The position numbers and the translations under genes are program-made. Positions 1 through 8,912 of a stretch of 64,000 bases of DNA are shown one piece after another; within the stretch, counting starts at the first letter, position 1; every line of letters begins with the position of its first letter. The stretch is from Pseudomonas fluvialis. GTDB lineage: Bacteria > Pseudomonadota > Gammaproteobacteria > Pseudomonadales > Pseudomonadaceae. The DNA lies in contig NZ_NMQV01000003.1 of NCBI RefSeq assembly GCF_002234375.1, forward strand, positions 124,001-188,000. Direction: 5' to 3'. The notes beneath the pieces are model-generated. The model saw only the letters and a program-made list of their open reading frames with translations, had not been told where the DNA came from and made no database searches.

Positions 1-1422
1 CACGGCTGGTTTACCGACGACACCCCGGCGCGTTTCGAAGCCTACGGCTGGCAGGTGATCCGCAATGTCGATGGTCATGACGCTGAGGAAATCCAGACCG
101 CGCTGCAAACCGCCCGTGCGGAAAGCGAGCGTCCGACGCTGATCTGCTGCAAGACGGTGATCGGTTTCGGCTCGCCGAACAAGCAGGGCAAGGAAGAGTG
201 CCACGGTGCGCCGCTGGGCAATGATGAAATTGCCGCGACCCGTGCCCAGCTCGGCTGGAACCATGGCCCGTTCGAGATTCCCGCCGACATCTATGCCGAG
301 TGGGATGCCAAGGCCGCCGGCGCTGCCCGCGAAGCCGAGTGGAATGAGCGCTTTGCGGCCTACGCCGCTGCCCATCCGCAGCTGGCTGCCGAGTTCAAGC
401 GGCGCATGGCCGGTGAGCTGCCAGCCGACTTCGCCGAGAAAGCCGCCGCCTATGTCGCCGACGTTGCCGCCAAGGGTGAAACCATCGCCAGCCGCAAGGC
501 CAGCCAGAACGCGCTGAACGCCTTCGGCCCGCTGCTACCGGAATTCCTCGGTGGTTCGGCCGACCTGGCCGGTTCCAACCTGACCCTGTGGAAGGGCTGC
601 AAGGGCGTAGAAGCCGGCGATGCTTCGGGCAACTACCTGTTCTACGGCGTACGCGAGTTCGGCATGAGCGCGATCATGAACGGCGTGGCCCTGCACGGCG
701 GTTTCATCCCGTACGGCGCGACCTTCCTGATCTTCATGGAATACGCGCGCAACGCCGTGCGCATGTCCGCGCTGATGAAGCAGCGCGTGCTCTATGTGTT
801 CACCCACGACTCCATCGGTCTGGGTGAAGACGGCCCGACCCACCAGCCGATCGAGCAGCTGGCCAGCCTGCGTGGCACGCCGAACCTCGACACCTGGCGC
901 CCGGCTGATGCCGTGGAGTCCGCGGTGGCCTGGAAGTACGCCATCGAGCGCGCCGACGGCCCGTCCGCGCTGATCTTCAGCCGCCAGAACCTGCCGCACC
1001 AGGCCCGTGATGCCCAGCAGCTGGCCGATGTGGCCCGTGGCGCCTACGTGCTGAAAGACTGCGCCGGCGAGCCGGAGCTGATCCTCATCGCCACCGGTTC
1101 GGAAGTCGGCTTGGCCGTGCAGGCGTTCGACAAGCTGACCGCGCAGGGCAAGCAGGTGCGCGTGGTGTCCATGCCATCGAGCAGTGTGTTCGACCGTCAG
1201 GACGCCGCCTACAAGCAGGCCGTGCTGCCGGTCGAGGTGGGCGCGCGCATCGCCATTGAGGCTTCGCATGCCGACTACTGGTACAAGTACGTCGGTCTGG
1301 AAGGACGCATCATCGGCATGACCAGTTTCGGCGAGTCGGCCCCGGCCGCGCAGCTGTTCGAGGAGTTCGGCTTTACCGTCGAGAACATCGTTGCCACCGC
1401 CGACGAACTTCTCGACAGCTAA
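1..1422 (+). CDS. tktA: Transketolase, 3' part (5' end outside window)
   Basis: Transfers two-carbon ketol units between sugar phosphates in the non-oxidative pentose phosphate pathway, using thiamine diphosphate. The frame is open from base 1 ([17 protein letters not shown]), so about 190 N-terminal residues lie upstream of the window. The remaining 473 residues cover the end of the PP domain, the pyrimidine-binding domain and the C-terminal domain. The REFGM motif near base 650 carries the glutamate that activates the cofactor, and [11 protein letters not shown] is also typical. It heads the cluster tkt-epd-pgk-fba, an order usual in pseudomonads. The stop is followed by a strong hairpin before epd. 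Confidence 0.96.
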   Translation, partial: HGWFTDDTPARFEAYGWQVIRNVDGHDAEEIQTALQTARAESERPTLICCKTVIGFGSPNKQGKEECHGAPLGNDEIAATRAQLGWNHGPFEIPADIYAEWDAKAAGAAREAEWNERFAAYAAAHPQLAAEFKRRMAGELPADFAEKAAAYVADVAAKGETIASRKASQNALNAFGPLLPEFLGGSADLAGSNLTLWKGCKGVEAGDASGNYLFYGVREFGMSAIMNGVALHGGFIPYGATFLIFMEYARNAVRMSALMKQRVLYVFTHDSIGLGEDGPTHQPIEQLASLRGTPNLDTWRPADAVESAVAWKYAIERADGPSALIFSRQNLPHQARDAQQLADVARGAYVLKDCAGEPELILIATGSEVGLAVQAFDKLTAQGKQVRVVSMPSSSVFDRQDAAYKQAVLPVEVGARIAIEASHADYWYKYVGLEGRIIGMTSFGESAPAAQLFEEFGFTVENIVATADELLDS

Positions 1423-1434
1423 AAGACGCTGGAG

Positions 1435-1501
1435 GCTGGAGGCTGAAGGCTGAACGATAAGCGGCACGCGCTGCTTTCTCGTTCAGCCTTCAGCCTCCAG
1501 C
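1435..1501. repeat. Perfect 23-bp inverted repeat with 21-nt loop
   Basis: Bases 1435-1457 are the exact reverse complement of 1479-1501. The arms are built from repeated GGCTGAAG/GGAGGCTG units, and one further GCTGGAG copy sits just upstream at 1428-1434. It fills the gap between tkt and epd. There is no clean T-run after it, so it is not a textbook terminator. It could cause partial termination, stabilise the tkt mRNA 3' end, or be a dispersed intergenic repeat. Confidence 0.8.
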
Positions 1502-1531
1502 TTTCGAGCGGCTTGTGACCAGGCAGGCCCC

Positions 1532-2587
1532 ATGCAGAATCGATCTTATCGCGTCGCTCTCAACGGCTATGGCCGTATCGGTCGTTGCGTGCTGCGCGCC
1601 CTGCATGAGCGTGGGCCGGCGGCTGGCCTGGAGATCGTCGCGCTCAACGACCTGGCCGACCAGGCCAGCGTCGAGTACCTGACGCGCTTCGATTCCACCC
1701 ATGGGCGCTTTCCCGGCGCGGTGGAGGTAGACGGCGACTGCCTGCACATCAATGGTGAGTGCGTGAAGGTGCTGCGCCACAGCACGCCGGAAGCCATCGA
1801 CTGGGCGGCGCTGGGCATCGACCTGCTGCTGGAGTGCTCCGGACAGTACACCAACCGCGAACAGGCCAGGCGTTTCATCAACGCTGGCGCACCGCGCGTG
1901 TTGCTCTCGCAGCCGATGGCCAGTGAGGCGGACATTGATGCCACCGTGGTGTTCGGGGTCAACCAGCAGTGCCTGAGCGGCGCGGAGAAGCTGGTGTCCA
2001 ACGCCTCCTGCACCACCAACTGTGGTGTACCGCTGCTCAAGCTGCTCAACGAGACAGTGGGTATCGAGTTCGTCTCGATCACCACCATCCACTCGGCGAT
2101 GAACGATCAGCCGGTGATCGACGCCTACCACCATGAAGACCTGCGCCGCACGCGTTCGGCCTTCCAGTCGGTGATCCCGGTGTCGACCGGCCTGGCCCGT
2201 GGTATCGAGCGCCTGCTCCCGGAGCTGTCCGGGCGCATTCAGGCCAAGGCCATCCGCGTGCCGACGGTGAATGTGTCGTGCCTCGACATCACCCTGCAGA
2301 TGGCCCGCGACGCCACGGCCCAGGAGATCAACCAGTTGCTGCGCGAGGCTGCCCAGGCTGGGCCGCTCAAGGGGTTGCTGGCCTATACCGAGTTGCCGCA
2401 CGCCAGCTGTGATTTCAACCATGATCCCCATTCCGCCATCGTCGATGGCAGCCAGACCCGTGTGTCCGGCCCGCGCCTGGTCAACCTGCTGGCCTGGTTC
2501 GACAACGAATGGGGTTTTGCCAACCGAATGCTCGACGTCGCGGCCCACTGGCTCGACGTTGCCGCTGCTACCAACCAGCCCAGATGA
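1532..2587 (+). CDS. epd: D-erythrose-4-phosphate dehydrogenase (GapA-like)
   Basis: NAD-dependent dehydrogenase of the glyceraldehyde-3-phosphate dehydrogenase superfamily, 351 aa. It is expected to oxidise erythrose 4-phosphate to 4-phosphoerythronate at the start of the DXP-dependent pyridoxal phosphate pathway. The N terminus has the Rossmann motif NGYGRIGR, and SNASCTTN holds the catalytic cysteine. The length and its place between tkt and pgk favour Epd over true GAPDH, as in E. coli epd-pgk-fba. The pgk start follows 12 bp after the stop, so the two are probably co-transcribed. Some GAPDH activity cannot be excluded from sequence. Confidence 0.88.
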   Translation: MQNRSYRVALNGYGRIGRCVLRALHERGPAAGLEIVALNDLADQASVEYLTRFDSTHGRFPGAVEVDGDCLHINGECVKVLRHSTPEAIDWAALGIDLLLECSGQYTNREQARRFINAGAPRVLLSQPMASEADIDATVVFGVNQQCLSGAEKLVSNASCTTNCGVPLLKLLNETVGIEFVSITTIHSAMNDQPVIDAYHHEDLRRTRSAFQSVIPVSTGLARGIERLLPELSGRIQAKAIRVPTVNVSCLDITLQMARDATAQEINQLLREAAQAGPLKGLLAYTELPHASCDFNHDPHSAIVDGSQTRVSGPRLVNLLAWFDNEWGFANRMLDVAAHWLDVAAATNQPR

Positions 2588-2599
2588 AGGACTGATGCC

Positions 2600-3757
2600 A
2601 TGACTGTTTTGAAGATGACTGACCTCGACCTCGCTGGTAAGCGTGTGCTGATCCGCGAAGACCTCAACGTCCCGGTTAAAGAGGGCGTAGTGAAGAGCGA
2701 CGCACGCATCGTCGCCTCGCTGCCGACCATCAAGCTGGCGCTGGAGAAGGGCGCTGCGGTCATGGTCTGCTCGCACCTGGGTCGTCCGACCGAGGGCGAA
2801 TACTCCGAAGAGAACAGCCTGGCGCCGGTTGCCGCCTACCTGAGCAAGGCGCTGGGCCGCGAAGTCCCGCTGGTCAAGGACTACCTCGGCGGTGTCGAGA
2901 TCAAGCCTGGCGAGGTCGTGCTGTTCGAGAACGTGCGCTTCAACAAGGGCGAGAAAAAGAATGCCGACGAGCTGGCCCAGCAGTACGCGGCGCTGTGCGA
3001 CGTGTTCGTCATGGATGCCTTCGGTACCGCCCACCGCGCCGAGGGTTCGACCCACGGGGTAGCCAAGTTCGCCCCGGTCGCTTGTGCCGGCCCGCTGCTG
3101 GCCGCCGAGCTGGAAGCCCTGGGCAAGGCGCTGGGTAACCCGGCCAAGCCGATGGCGGCCATCGTCGCCGGTTCCAAGGTGTCGACCAAGCTGGACGTGC
3201 TGAACAGCCTGAGCCAGATCTGCGACCAGCTGATCGTCGGTGGCGGCATCGCCAACACCTTCCTCGCCGCTGCCGGTTTCCCGGTCGGCAAGTCGCTGTA
3301 CGAAGCCGATCTGGTTGACACCGCCAAGGCCATCGCCGCCAAGGTCAGCGTGCCGCTGCCGGTGGATGTGGTGGTGGCCAAAGCCTTCGCCGAAGACGCC
3401 GCAGCGACCGTCAAGCGGGTGGCCGATGTAGCCGAGGACGACATGATCCTCGACATTGGCCCGCAGACCGCCGCGCAGTTCGCCGAGCTGCTCAAGGCCT
3501 CGCAGACCATTCTGTGGAACGGCCCGGTCGGTGTGTTCGAATTCGATCAGTTCGGTAACGGCACCCAGGCGCTGGCCCAGGCCATCGCCGAGAGCCCGGC
3601 GTTCTCGATTGCCGGTGGCGGCGACACCCTGGCGGCGATCGACAAGTACGGCGTGGCCGAGCAGATCAGCTACATCTCCACCGGCGGCGGCGCTTTCCTC
3701 GAATTCGTCGAGGGCAAGGTGCTGCCGGCAGTGGCTGTTCTGGAATCACGCGCCTGA
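2600..3757 (+). CDS. pgk: Phosphoglycerate kinase
   Basis: Reversible phosphate transfer between 1,3-bisphosphoglycerate and ADP; cytoplasmic glycolysis and gluconeogenesis. The 385 aa match the usual proteobacterial length (387 in E. coli). The N-terminal substrate motif REDLNVP, the central [11 protein letters not shown] and the C-terminal nucleotide-binding GGGDTLAAI are all present, as is [14 protein letters not shown] at 2586-2590 lies before the ATG and next to the epd stop. Central link of the epd-pgk-fba group. Confidence 0.97.
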   Translation: MTVLKMTDLDLAGKRVLIREDLNVPVKEGVVKSDARIVASLPTIKLALEKGAAVMVCSHLGRPTEGEYSEENSLAPVAAYLSKALGREVPLVKDYLGGVEIKPGEVVLFENVRFNKGEKKNADELAQQYAALCDVFVMDAFGTAHRAEGSTHGVAKFAPVACAGPLLAAELEALGKALGNPAKPMAAIVAGSKVSTKLDVLNSLSQICDQLIVGGGIANTFLAAAGFPVGKSLYEADLVDTAKAIAAKVSVPLPVDVVVAKAFAEDAAATVKRVADVAEDDMILDIGPQTAAQFAELLKASQTILWNGPVGVFEFDQFGNGTQALAQAIAESPAFSIAGGGDTLAAIDKYGVAEQISYISTGGGAFLEFVEGKVLPAVAVLESRA

Positions 3758-3813
3758 TGGCGTGGACGGCCATGGGCCGGCTGGTCCGTGGCCTGTTGCT
3801 GAGGAGCAGGTTT

Positions 3814-4122
3814 ATGCGCAAACAGGTCAGTCTCTGGCTGTCGGGCGCGGTATTGGCAGGTTGTGCGACTACTCCGCAGCCCGGCCCCTGGCAGCATTGG
3901 CAGTGCGACAGTGGCGTGGAGCTGCATTGGCGGCTGGTTGACGAGCAGGCCGAACTGCGTCTTGACGGTGCCCAGCGCTTGTACCGTCTGGCACAGCAAC
4001 CGGCAGCCTCAGGCGCGCTGTACAGCGACGGCGAATTGGCCCTGCACACCAAGGGCGAACAGGGCTTGCTGTACTGGGTGGCCGACGATGACCTGATCGG
4101 CCGCGACTGCAAGGCGCAATAG
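3814..4122 (+). CDS. MliC-like lipoprotein (putative C-type lysozyme inhibitor)
   Basis: A 102-aa lipoprotein inserted between pgk and fba. The open frame extends back to 3757, overlapping the pgk stop. The ATG at 3814 is preferred because GAGGAG (3801-3806) precedes it and it starts directly on a signal peptide with lipobox LAGC. The mature part keeps the MliC/PliC pattern: WQCDSG near the start, an ASGALY segment, an HTKGEQGLLYW strand and a final Cys (GRDC) that could form a disulphide with the first. MliC proteins protect peptidoglycan from C-type lysozyme in the periplasm. The divergence is considerable, so inhibitor activity is an inference. Confidence 0.7.
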   Translation: MRKQVSLWLSGAVLAGCATTPQPGPWQHWQCDSGVELHWRLVDEQAELRLDGAQRLYRLAQQPAASGALYSDGELALHTKGEQGLLYWVADDDLIGRDCKAQ

Positions 4123-4286
4123 GGCAGCAGCAAACCGCGCGGCACGCTGCAAGTAGACGCGAGAGTGCCGCCTGGGCTGTTTATTGCGGGCTTGCAGCTT
4201 GTCGCTGTTTTCAAGGCTTGAACCGAGTCTGCCGCTGCGGCAGGCTTGCACACGATTAACGACCCCCATCGGGAGACTGGAAACTC

Positions 4287-5351
4287 ATGGCACTTATCAG
4301 CATGCGTCAGATGCTCGACCACGCCGCCGAATTCGGCTATGGCGTGCCGGCCTTCAACGTCAACAACCTCGAGCAGATGCGCGCGATCATGGAAGCGGCC
4401 GACAAGACCGATTCCCCGGTGATCGTCCAGGCTTCCGCTGGCGCCCGCAAGTACGCTGGCGCGCCGTTCCTGCGTCACCTGATCCTCGCGGCCATCGAAG
4501 AGTTCCCGCATATCCCGGTGTGCATGCACCAGGACCACGGCACCAGCCCGGACGTCTGCCAGCGCTCGATCCAGCTGGGCTTCTCCTCGGTAATGATGGA
4601 CGGCTCGCTGCGTGAAGACGGCAAGACCCCGGCCGACTACGACTACAACGTCCGCGTGACCCAGCAGACCGTAGCCTTCGCCCACGCCTGCGGTGTATCG
4701 GTGGAAGGCGAGCTGGGCTGCCTGGGCAGCCTGGAAACCGGCCAGGCCGGTGAAGAGGATGGTGTCGGTGCCGAGGGTATTCTCGACCACAGCCAGATGC
4801 TCACCGACCCGGAAGAGGCCGCTGACTTCGTCAAGAAGACCCAGGTTGATGCCCTGGCCATCGCCATCGGCACCAGCCACGGTGCCTACAAGTTCACCAA
4901 GCCGCCGACCGGTGACATCCTCGCCATCGAGCGCATCAAGGAGATCCACAAGCGCATCCCCAACACCCACCTGGTGATGCACGGCTCGTCTTCGGTGCCA
5001 CAGGAGTGGCTGGCGATCATCAACCAGTACGGTGGCGACATCAAGGAAACCTACGGCGTGCCGGTCGAGGAAATCGTCGAAGGTATCAAGTACGGTGTAC
5101 GCAAGGTCAACATCGATACCGACCTGCGCCTGGCCTCCACCGGTGCCATGCGTCGCATGATGGCCGAGCAGCCGAGCGAGTTCGACCCGCGCAAGTTCTT
5201 CGCCAAGACCATCGAGGCCATGCGCGACATCTGCATCGCCCGCTACGAAGCCTTCGGTACCGCCGGCAACGCCTCGAAGATCAAGCCGATCTCCCTGGAA
5301 GGTATGTACCAGCGCTATGCCAAGGGCGAGCTGGCCGCCAAGGTCAACTGA
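4287..5351 (+). CDS. fba: Fructose-1,6-bisphosphate aldolase, class II
   Basis: Zinc-dependent aldolase interconverting fructose 1,6-bisphosphate with dihydroxyacetone phosphate and glyceraldehyde 3-phosphate. The 354 aa and the sequence fit the class IIB (Calvin-type) group found in pseudomonads. The HQDHG motif (residues 81-85) holds catalytic Asp83 and zinc ligand His84. [10 protein letters not shown] and LVMHGSSS supply the other metal-binding histidines, and VNIDTDLR the phosphate site. GGGAG precedes the ATG. A 164-bp leader separates it from the lipoprotein gene, so it may have its own promoter. Confidence 0.97.
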   Translation: MALISMRQMLDHAAEFGYGVPAFNVNNLEQMRAIMEAADKTDSPVIVQASAGARKYAGAPFLRHLILAAIEEFPHIPVCMHQDHGTSPDVCQRSIQLGFSSVMMDGSLREDGKTPADYDYNVRVTQQTVAFAHACGVSVEGELGCLGSLETGQAGEEDGVGAEGILDHSQMLTDPEEAADFVKKTQVDALAIAIGTSHGAYKFTKPPTGDILAIERIKEIHKRIPNTHLVMHGSSSVPQEWLAIINQYGGDIKETYGVPVEEIVEGIKYGVRKVNIDTDLRLASTGAMRRMMAEQPSEFDPRKFFAKTIEAMRDICIARYEAFGTAGNASKIKPISLEGMYQRYAKGELAAKVN

Positions 5352-5425
5352 GCCTGGCCGATGGTCTAGTGGCATCCGTGCCGGGGCCTGCCATGCTGTA
5401 GGCAGGTCCTGTCACGGAGGTGCTT

Positions 5426-5659
5426 ATGGCCCTGCTACGCGCCATCGGTTTCTGTTTTCTTCTGCTAGTCGCGCCGCTCGGTGCTTTCCTTGCCAGTTAC
5501 CCGCAGCTGGTGGCTGATGCGCTGTCCCAGTGGCTGGGTACTGCGGTCAGTCGTGGCCAGCTGGGTTTGGCTTTCATGCTGCTGACGGCGCTCTGTCTGC
5601 GTATCGATCTGGGTGTGCGGCGCCGTTATCAGCAGCGCCAGGCTCTTGTGTCGAGCTGA
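5426..5659 (+). CDS. Small membrane protein of unknown function
   Basis: A 77-aa protein with two hydrophobic segments (about residues 3-25 and 45-62) and a basic C-terminal tail (RRRYQQRQ). The ATG at 5426 is chosen over an in-frame GTG at 5420 because GGAGG (5416-5420) sits 5 nt before it. A weak CCTGCC/GGCAGG hairpin lies just upstream of this ribosome-binding site. It is followed 28 bp later by the YgjP-type gene on the same strand. I recognise no family. Confidence 0.6.
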   Translation: MALLRAIGFCFLLLVAPLGAFLASYPQLVADALSQWLGTAVSRGQLGLAFMLLTALCLRIDLGVRRRYQQRQALVSS

Positions 5660-5687
5660 CGGCTAGCGGCTTTGCCCGGAGCAGTGC

Positions 5688-6203
5688 ATGACGGCATTGC
5701 GTTATCTGCAGGGTTATCCGCCCCACCTGCAACAGCAGGTAGGCGTGCTGCTACAGCAGCAGCGTCTGGGTGACTACCTGGCCCAGCGTTATCCAGAGCG
5801 TCACGCCGTGCAGAGCGACAAGGCGTTGTACGCGCATTGCCTGCAACTCAAGCAGCGTTTCCTGCGCAGCGCGCCGGCCATCGACAAGGTGCTCTACGAC
5901 AGCAAGCTGGATGTGCTGCGGCATGCGCTGGGCCTGCATACGGCGATTTCCCGGGTGCAGGGCGGACGACTCAAGGCCAAGAAGGAAATTCGCGTGGCCA
6001 GCCTGTTTCGCGAAGCGCCGGCGGCCTTTCTCGACATGATCCTGGTGCATGAGTTGGCTCATCTGCGCGAGAGTGAGCACAACAAGGCCTTCTACCAGCT
6101 GTGCCAACACATGCTGCCGGGTTACGCGCAGATCGAGTTCGACCTGCGTGCCTGGCTATGCTGGCGCGAAGCGACTCAGCAGACTGCCACGACCTGCCAG
6201 TAG
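5688..6203 (+). CDS. YgjP/M48-type metallopeptidase domain protein
   Basis: A 171-aa protein with a zincin signature, VHELAHLRESEHNKAFY. The HExxH pair and the downstream H-x3-F match the YgjP (DUF45, WLM-like) family, whose members are soluble putative metal-dependent peptidases. There is no signal peptide, so it is probably cytoplasmic. The stop lies 28 bp inside the 3' end of the convergent Gre-like gene. The substrate is unknown. Confidence 0.8.
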   Translation: MTALRYLQGYPPHLQQQVGVLLQQQRLGDYLAQRYPERHAVQSDKALYAHCLQLKQRFLRSAPAIDKVLYDSKLDVLRHALGLHTAISRVQGGRLKAKKEIRVASLFREAPAAFLDMILVHELAHLRESEHNKAFYQLCQHMLPGYAQIEFDLRAWLCWREATQQTATTCQ

Positions 6204-6661
6204 CGTGGCGTGCCTTCCCGTTGCAGGCTGACTTCATCGCCTTCCTGCAGGCCGAGCAGTGCCTGGCCCAGCGGCGCCTGGGGGCTGATCACTTGCACGC
6301 GCAGGGCGTTTTGCTGCAGCCGTGTGCCGGCGGCCATGGGCAGCAGCCATAACCATTGGCACTGCTCCTGGGCATCCTGCAGGGCGACCAGGCTGGTCAG
6401 CTGAACGCGGCCTTGCTGATCGACCGGGCGCAGTTGCAGGTTGTGTAATTGCTGGAGGGCCTGGCGTATTTCCAGGCAGCGCTGCTGCTGGCCGTTGGCC
6501 AGGTAGGCGGCCTCCAGGCCGCGCGTGTCGTACTTGTTTTCGGCTTTGCTCTGCTCGTGGGTGGCCGCCTCGTGGCTGGCCTGCAAGGCACGTTCGGCCA
6601 GCTGCAGATCATCCTGCAGGTGCTCGTGCAACTGTTGCAGCAGCAGCGTCTTGTCGAACAT
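6176..6661 (-). CDS. GreA/GreB-family transcription elongation factor-like protein
   Basis: A 161-aa protein. The N-terminal half is a charged helical region (about residues 5-75) with the segment KAENKYDTRGLEAAYLA. The C-terminal half is a Gre C-terminal (FKBP-like) domain ending ISPQAPLGQALLGLQEGDEV. Gre factors enter the RNA polymerase secondary channel and stimulate transcript cleavage. I cannot identify the usual acidic tip pair of the coiled coil, so cleavage activity is doubtful and an anti-Gre or other RNAP-binding role is possible. The ATG overlaps the stop of the upstream GGDEF regulator as TGATG at 6663-6659, implying coupled translation. Confidence 0.72.
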   Translation of the reverse strand: MFDKTLLLQQLHEHLQDDLQLAERALQASHEAATHEQSKAENKYDTRGLEAAYLANGQQQRCLEIRQALQQLHNLQLRPVDQQGRVQLTSLVALQDAQEQCQWLWLLPMAAGTRLQQNALRVQVISPQAPLGQALLGLQEGDEVSLQREGTPRYWQVVAVC

Positions 6662-7899
6662 CAGGCTTGCCAATAGCTGCGGCCGCGGCCGTCACTCTTG
6701 GCGCGATAGAGCTGCTGGTCGGCCTGCTGCAGGCACTGTTCCAGTTCCTCTCCCGTGGTCTGATGGATACCCGCGCTGAACGACAGTGGCGGTGCGCCGA
6801 TGGCGTACTTGATGTGCGCACACTGTGCGCGCAGCTGTTGCAGGCTGTCCGCCAGTTGGGCGGCGGGTAGCGTGCTGAGCAGGGCGAATTCCTCTCCTCC
6901 CAGGCGGCCGATCAAGGCGTGTGGCAGGCACTGCCGAGCGGCCTGGGCAAAGCCCACCAGGGCGGCATCGCCACTGGCATGGCCAAACTGGTCGTTGATC
7001 TGTTTGAACAGGTCGAGATCGAGCATGGCTACGCTCAGACCCTGGCCCTTGCGTGCGGCCTGTTGCAGCTGGCGGCAGGCGTTGTCATAGAACGAGCGAC
7101 GGTTGTGCAGGCCGGTCAGCGAGTCGAACTGCGCCGCCTGTTTGAGTGCGCGCAGCAGGTCACGACGTTCCAGCGTCGACATGACCCGGCAGTTGAGCTC
7201 TTCCGGACAGAAGGGTTTGCGCAGGAAGTCATCGGCACCGTGTTTGATGAATAGTGCGCTGAGCGAACCCTTGGCGTCGGCGGACAGGCCGAGAATGATC
7301 AGTTCGCTGCGGCGCATCTGCTGGCGCAGCAGTTTGACCAGCTCGAAGCCGCTGAGACCGGGCATGCTGTGGTCGACCAGAAACAGGTCGATATCCGGCT
7401 GCTCCTGGAGGATGCGCAGGGCTTCGTCGCCATCCACGGCATCGATGATCTGGTACAGGTGCGGAGTGAGTACCCGGCGAATGTAGTGGCGGGTTGCCTC
7501 GGAATCCTCGGCAATCAGGATCTTCACCTGGCAATTGCGTTCCAGACGGTGAATCAGGCGCAGCACGTAGTCGTAGGAGTGCTGGCTTTCCTTCAGCACA
7601 TAGTCGACCACGCCCTTGAGCAGCAGCTCGTCGCGACGCTGTTCGTTATAGGAAGAACTGAGCACGATGCACGGCAGGCTGTACTGCAAGACCAGATCAA
7701 CCACTTCGCCGTTGGGCGCGTCGGGCAGGTTGAGGTCGACGATGGCCGCGAAGAACAGGTTGGCCGAGGTTTCCAGCAACAGCTGTGCCTCGCCAAAACT
7801 GGCGCAGAACACCGGTTGTAGTGCGCCATCCTGGCGGAACAGATGCTCGAGTACCTTGAGCACCAGTGGACTGTCTTCGATGACCAGGATATTACGCAC
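6661..7899 (-). CDS. Response regulator with two receiver domains and GGDEF domain
   Basis: A putative diguanylate cyclase of about 412 aa. The first receiver domain (about residues 1-115) starts ILVIEDSP, with a phosphoacceptor Asp in IVDLNLP. The second (about 122-245) has LIAEDSEATR, LVDHSMPG and a conserved FLRKPF lysine. The GGDEF domain has an intact GGEEF near residue 334. No RxxD inhibitory site precedes it, so product feedback through the I-site is not expected. The frame is open to 7989, but GTG at 7899 is chosen because GGAG lies 6 nt upstream and the receiver fold begins immediately. No cognate kinase is adjacent. Confidence 0.85.
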   Translation of the reverse strand: MRNILVIEDSPLVLKVLEHLFRQDGALQPVFCASFGEAQLLLETSANLFFAAIVDLNLPDAPNGEVVDLVLQYSLPCIVLSSSYNEQRRDELLLKGVVDYVLKESQHSYDYVLRLIHRLERNCQVKILIAEDSEATRHYIRRVLTPHLYQIIDAVDGDEALRILQEQPDIDLFLVDHSMPGLSGFELVKLLRQQMRRSELIILGLSADAKGSLSALFIKHGADDFLRKPFCPEELNCRVMSTLERRDLLRALKQAAQFDSLTGLHNRRSFYDNACRQLQQAARKGQGLSVAMLDLDLFKQINDQFGHASGDAALVGFAQAARQCLPHALIGRLGGEEFALLSTLPAAQLADSLQQLRAQCAHIKYAIGAPPLSFSAGIHQTTGEELEQCLQQADQQLYRAKSDGRGRSYWQA

Positions 7900-7964
7900 G
7901 ATATTCTCCACGACGACGGGCCGATGATGGCACAGCCCGCGCAGGCCTGCCATCGCGCCCGCTT

Positions 7965-8843
7965 TCAAGGCAGGCGCAGAATTCGCCATGCGCCGAACAG
8001 TACCAGGGCGACGATCAGCAGGCCGATCAGCAGATCCGGGTAGGCCGAGCCGCTCCAGGCGACCAGGCCGGCGGCCAGCAGCAGTCCTAGATTGGCCAGG
8101 ACGTCATTGGCTGAGAAGATCAGCGAGGCGCGCATGTGCGTACCGCCATGGCGCTGGCGGTGTACCAGCCATAGACAGGTCAGGTTCACGGCCAGCGCTG
8201 CACCGCCCATGGCCAGCATCAACGTGGACTGCGGCTCGCTGCCATACAGGAAGCGGCGCACGACATCCGCCAGGATCAGTACTGCCAGTGCGGCCTGAAC
8301 CCAGCCGGCATAATGGGCGGCGCGGCGCTGGCGTAGCAGATCATGACCCACGGCCCATAGTGCCAGGCCATACACGCTGGCATCGGCCAGCATATCCAGG
8401 CTGTCGGCCAGCAGGCCGCTGGACTGCGCCCACCAGCCGCCGAGCAGCTCGGCGACAAACATCAGCCCATTCAGCGCCAGCAGAATGCAGAGGGTCTGGC
8501 GTTGTGCCTGCGCAGTTGTCGGGTTGTCCGTTGCGTGGTCATCGCTGCGCAGGGGGCGTGACTCCAGGCAGCGCGCCGCCAGTTGGAGGTTTTCCACGGC
8601 TTGCTCCACGGCGCTGTTGGGGGCGGCAAGGCAGAGCAGCAGCTGGCGCTGTGACAGATCAATACGCAGTTGTTCGATACCCGCGATATCAGCCAGGGCC
8701 AGGCGCACCAGGCGTTCCTCGGCCGGACAATCCATCCGGCGTAATTCGTAGCGCAGCAGCCAGCCCTCGGCGGGCAGCGGAGCCTCAGCGCCCGGCGCGG
8801 TTGCCGCGCAGGTGTTTGGGCAGGTACAGGTGGGTTTGGACAT
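7965..8843 (-). CDS. Cation diffusion facilitator with Cys-rich, HMA-like N terminus
   Basis: A 292-aa inner-membrane transporter of the CDF family, probably exporting zinc or a related divalent metal by proton antiport. The N terminus is cysteine-rich (Cys6, Cys8 and Cys12). A ferredoxin-like domain follows that resembles heavy-metal-associated domains but with MDCPAEE where CxxC would be. Four to six membrane segments come next, including the metal-site helix ADSLDMLADA and its partner SANDVLANLG. The ATG at 8843 has GGAG 8 nt upstream; the open frame runs to 8942. The gene ends right after the last helix, so the usual cytoplasmic C-terminal domain is missing. It is divergent from the HDOD gene. 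Confidence 0.85.
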   Translation of the reverse strand: MSKPTCTCPNTCAATAPGAEAPLPAEGWLLRYELRRMDCPAEERLVRLALADIAGIEQLRIDLSQRQLLLCLAAPNSAVEQAVENLQLAARCLESRPLRSDDHATDNPTTAQAQRQTLCILLALNGLMFVAELLGGWWAQSSGLLADSLDMLADASVYGLALWAVGHDLLRQRRAAHYAGWVQAALAVLILADVVRRFLYGSEPQSTLMLAMGGAALAVNLTCLWLVHRQRHGGTHMRASLIFSANDVLANLGLLLAAGLVAWSGSAYPDLLIGLLIVALVLFGAWRILRLP

Positions 8844-8912
8844 GGCAGGGCTCCGGCAGCATGGCCCGGGCAGGCTATGCTCTAGGCACGCAGGGTGACG
8901 GGGAGTGCGGTG

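Noticed and set aside
535..1467. A 310-codon minus-strand frame opposite transketolase
   Set aside because: Shadow of the real gene; it also runs into the inverted repeat.
4123..4286. CTGCCGC-T-GCGGCAG near 4230 as a terminator before fba
   Set aside because: The stem has a 1-nt spacer and no T-run, so it cannot fold or end transcription as drawn.
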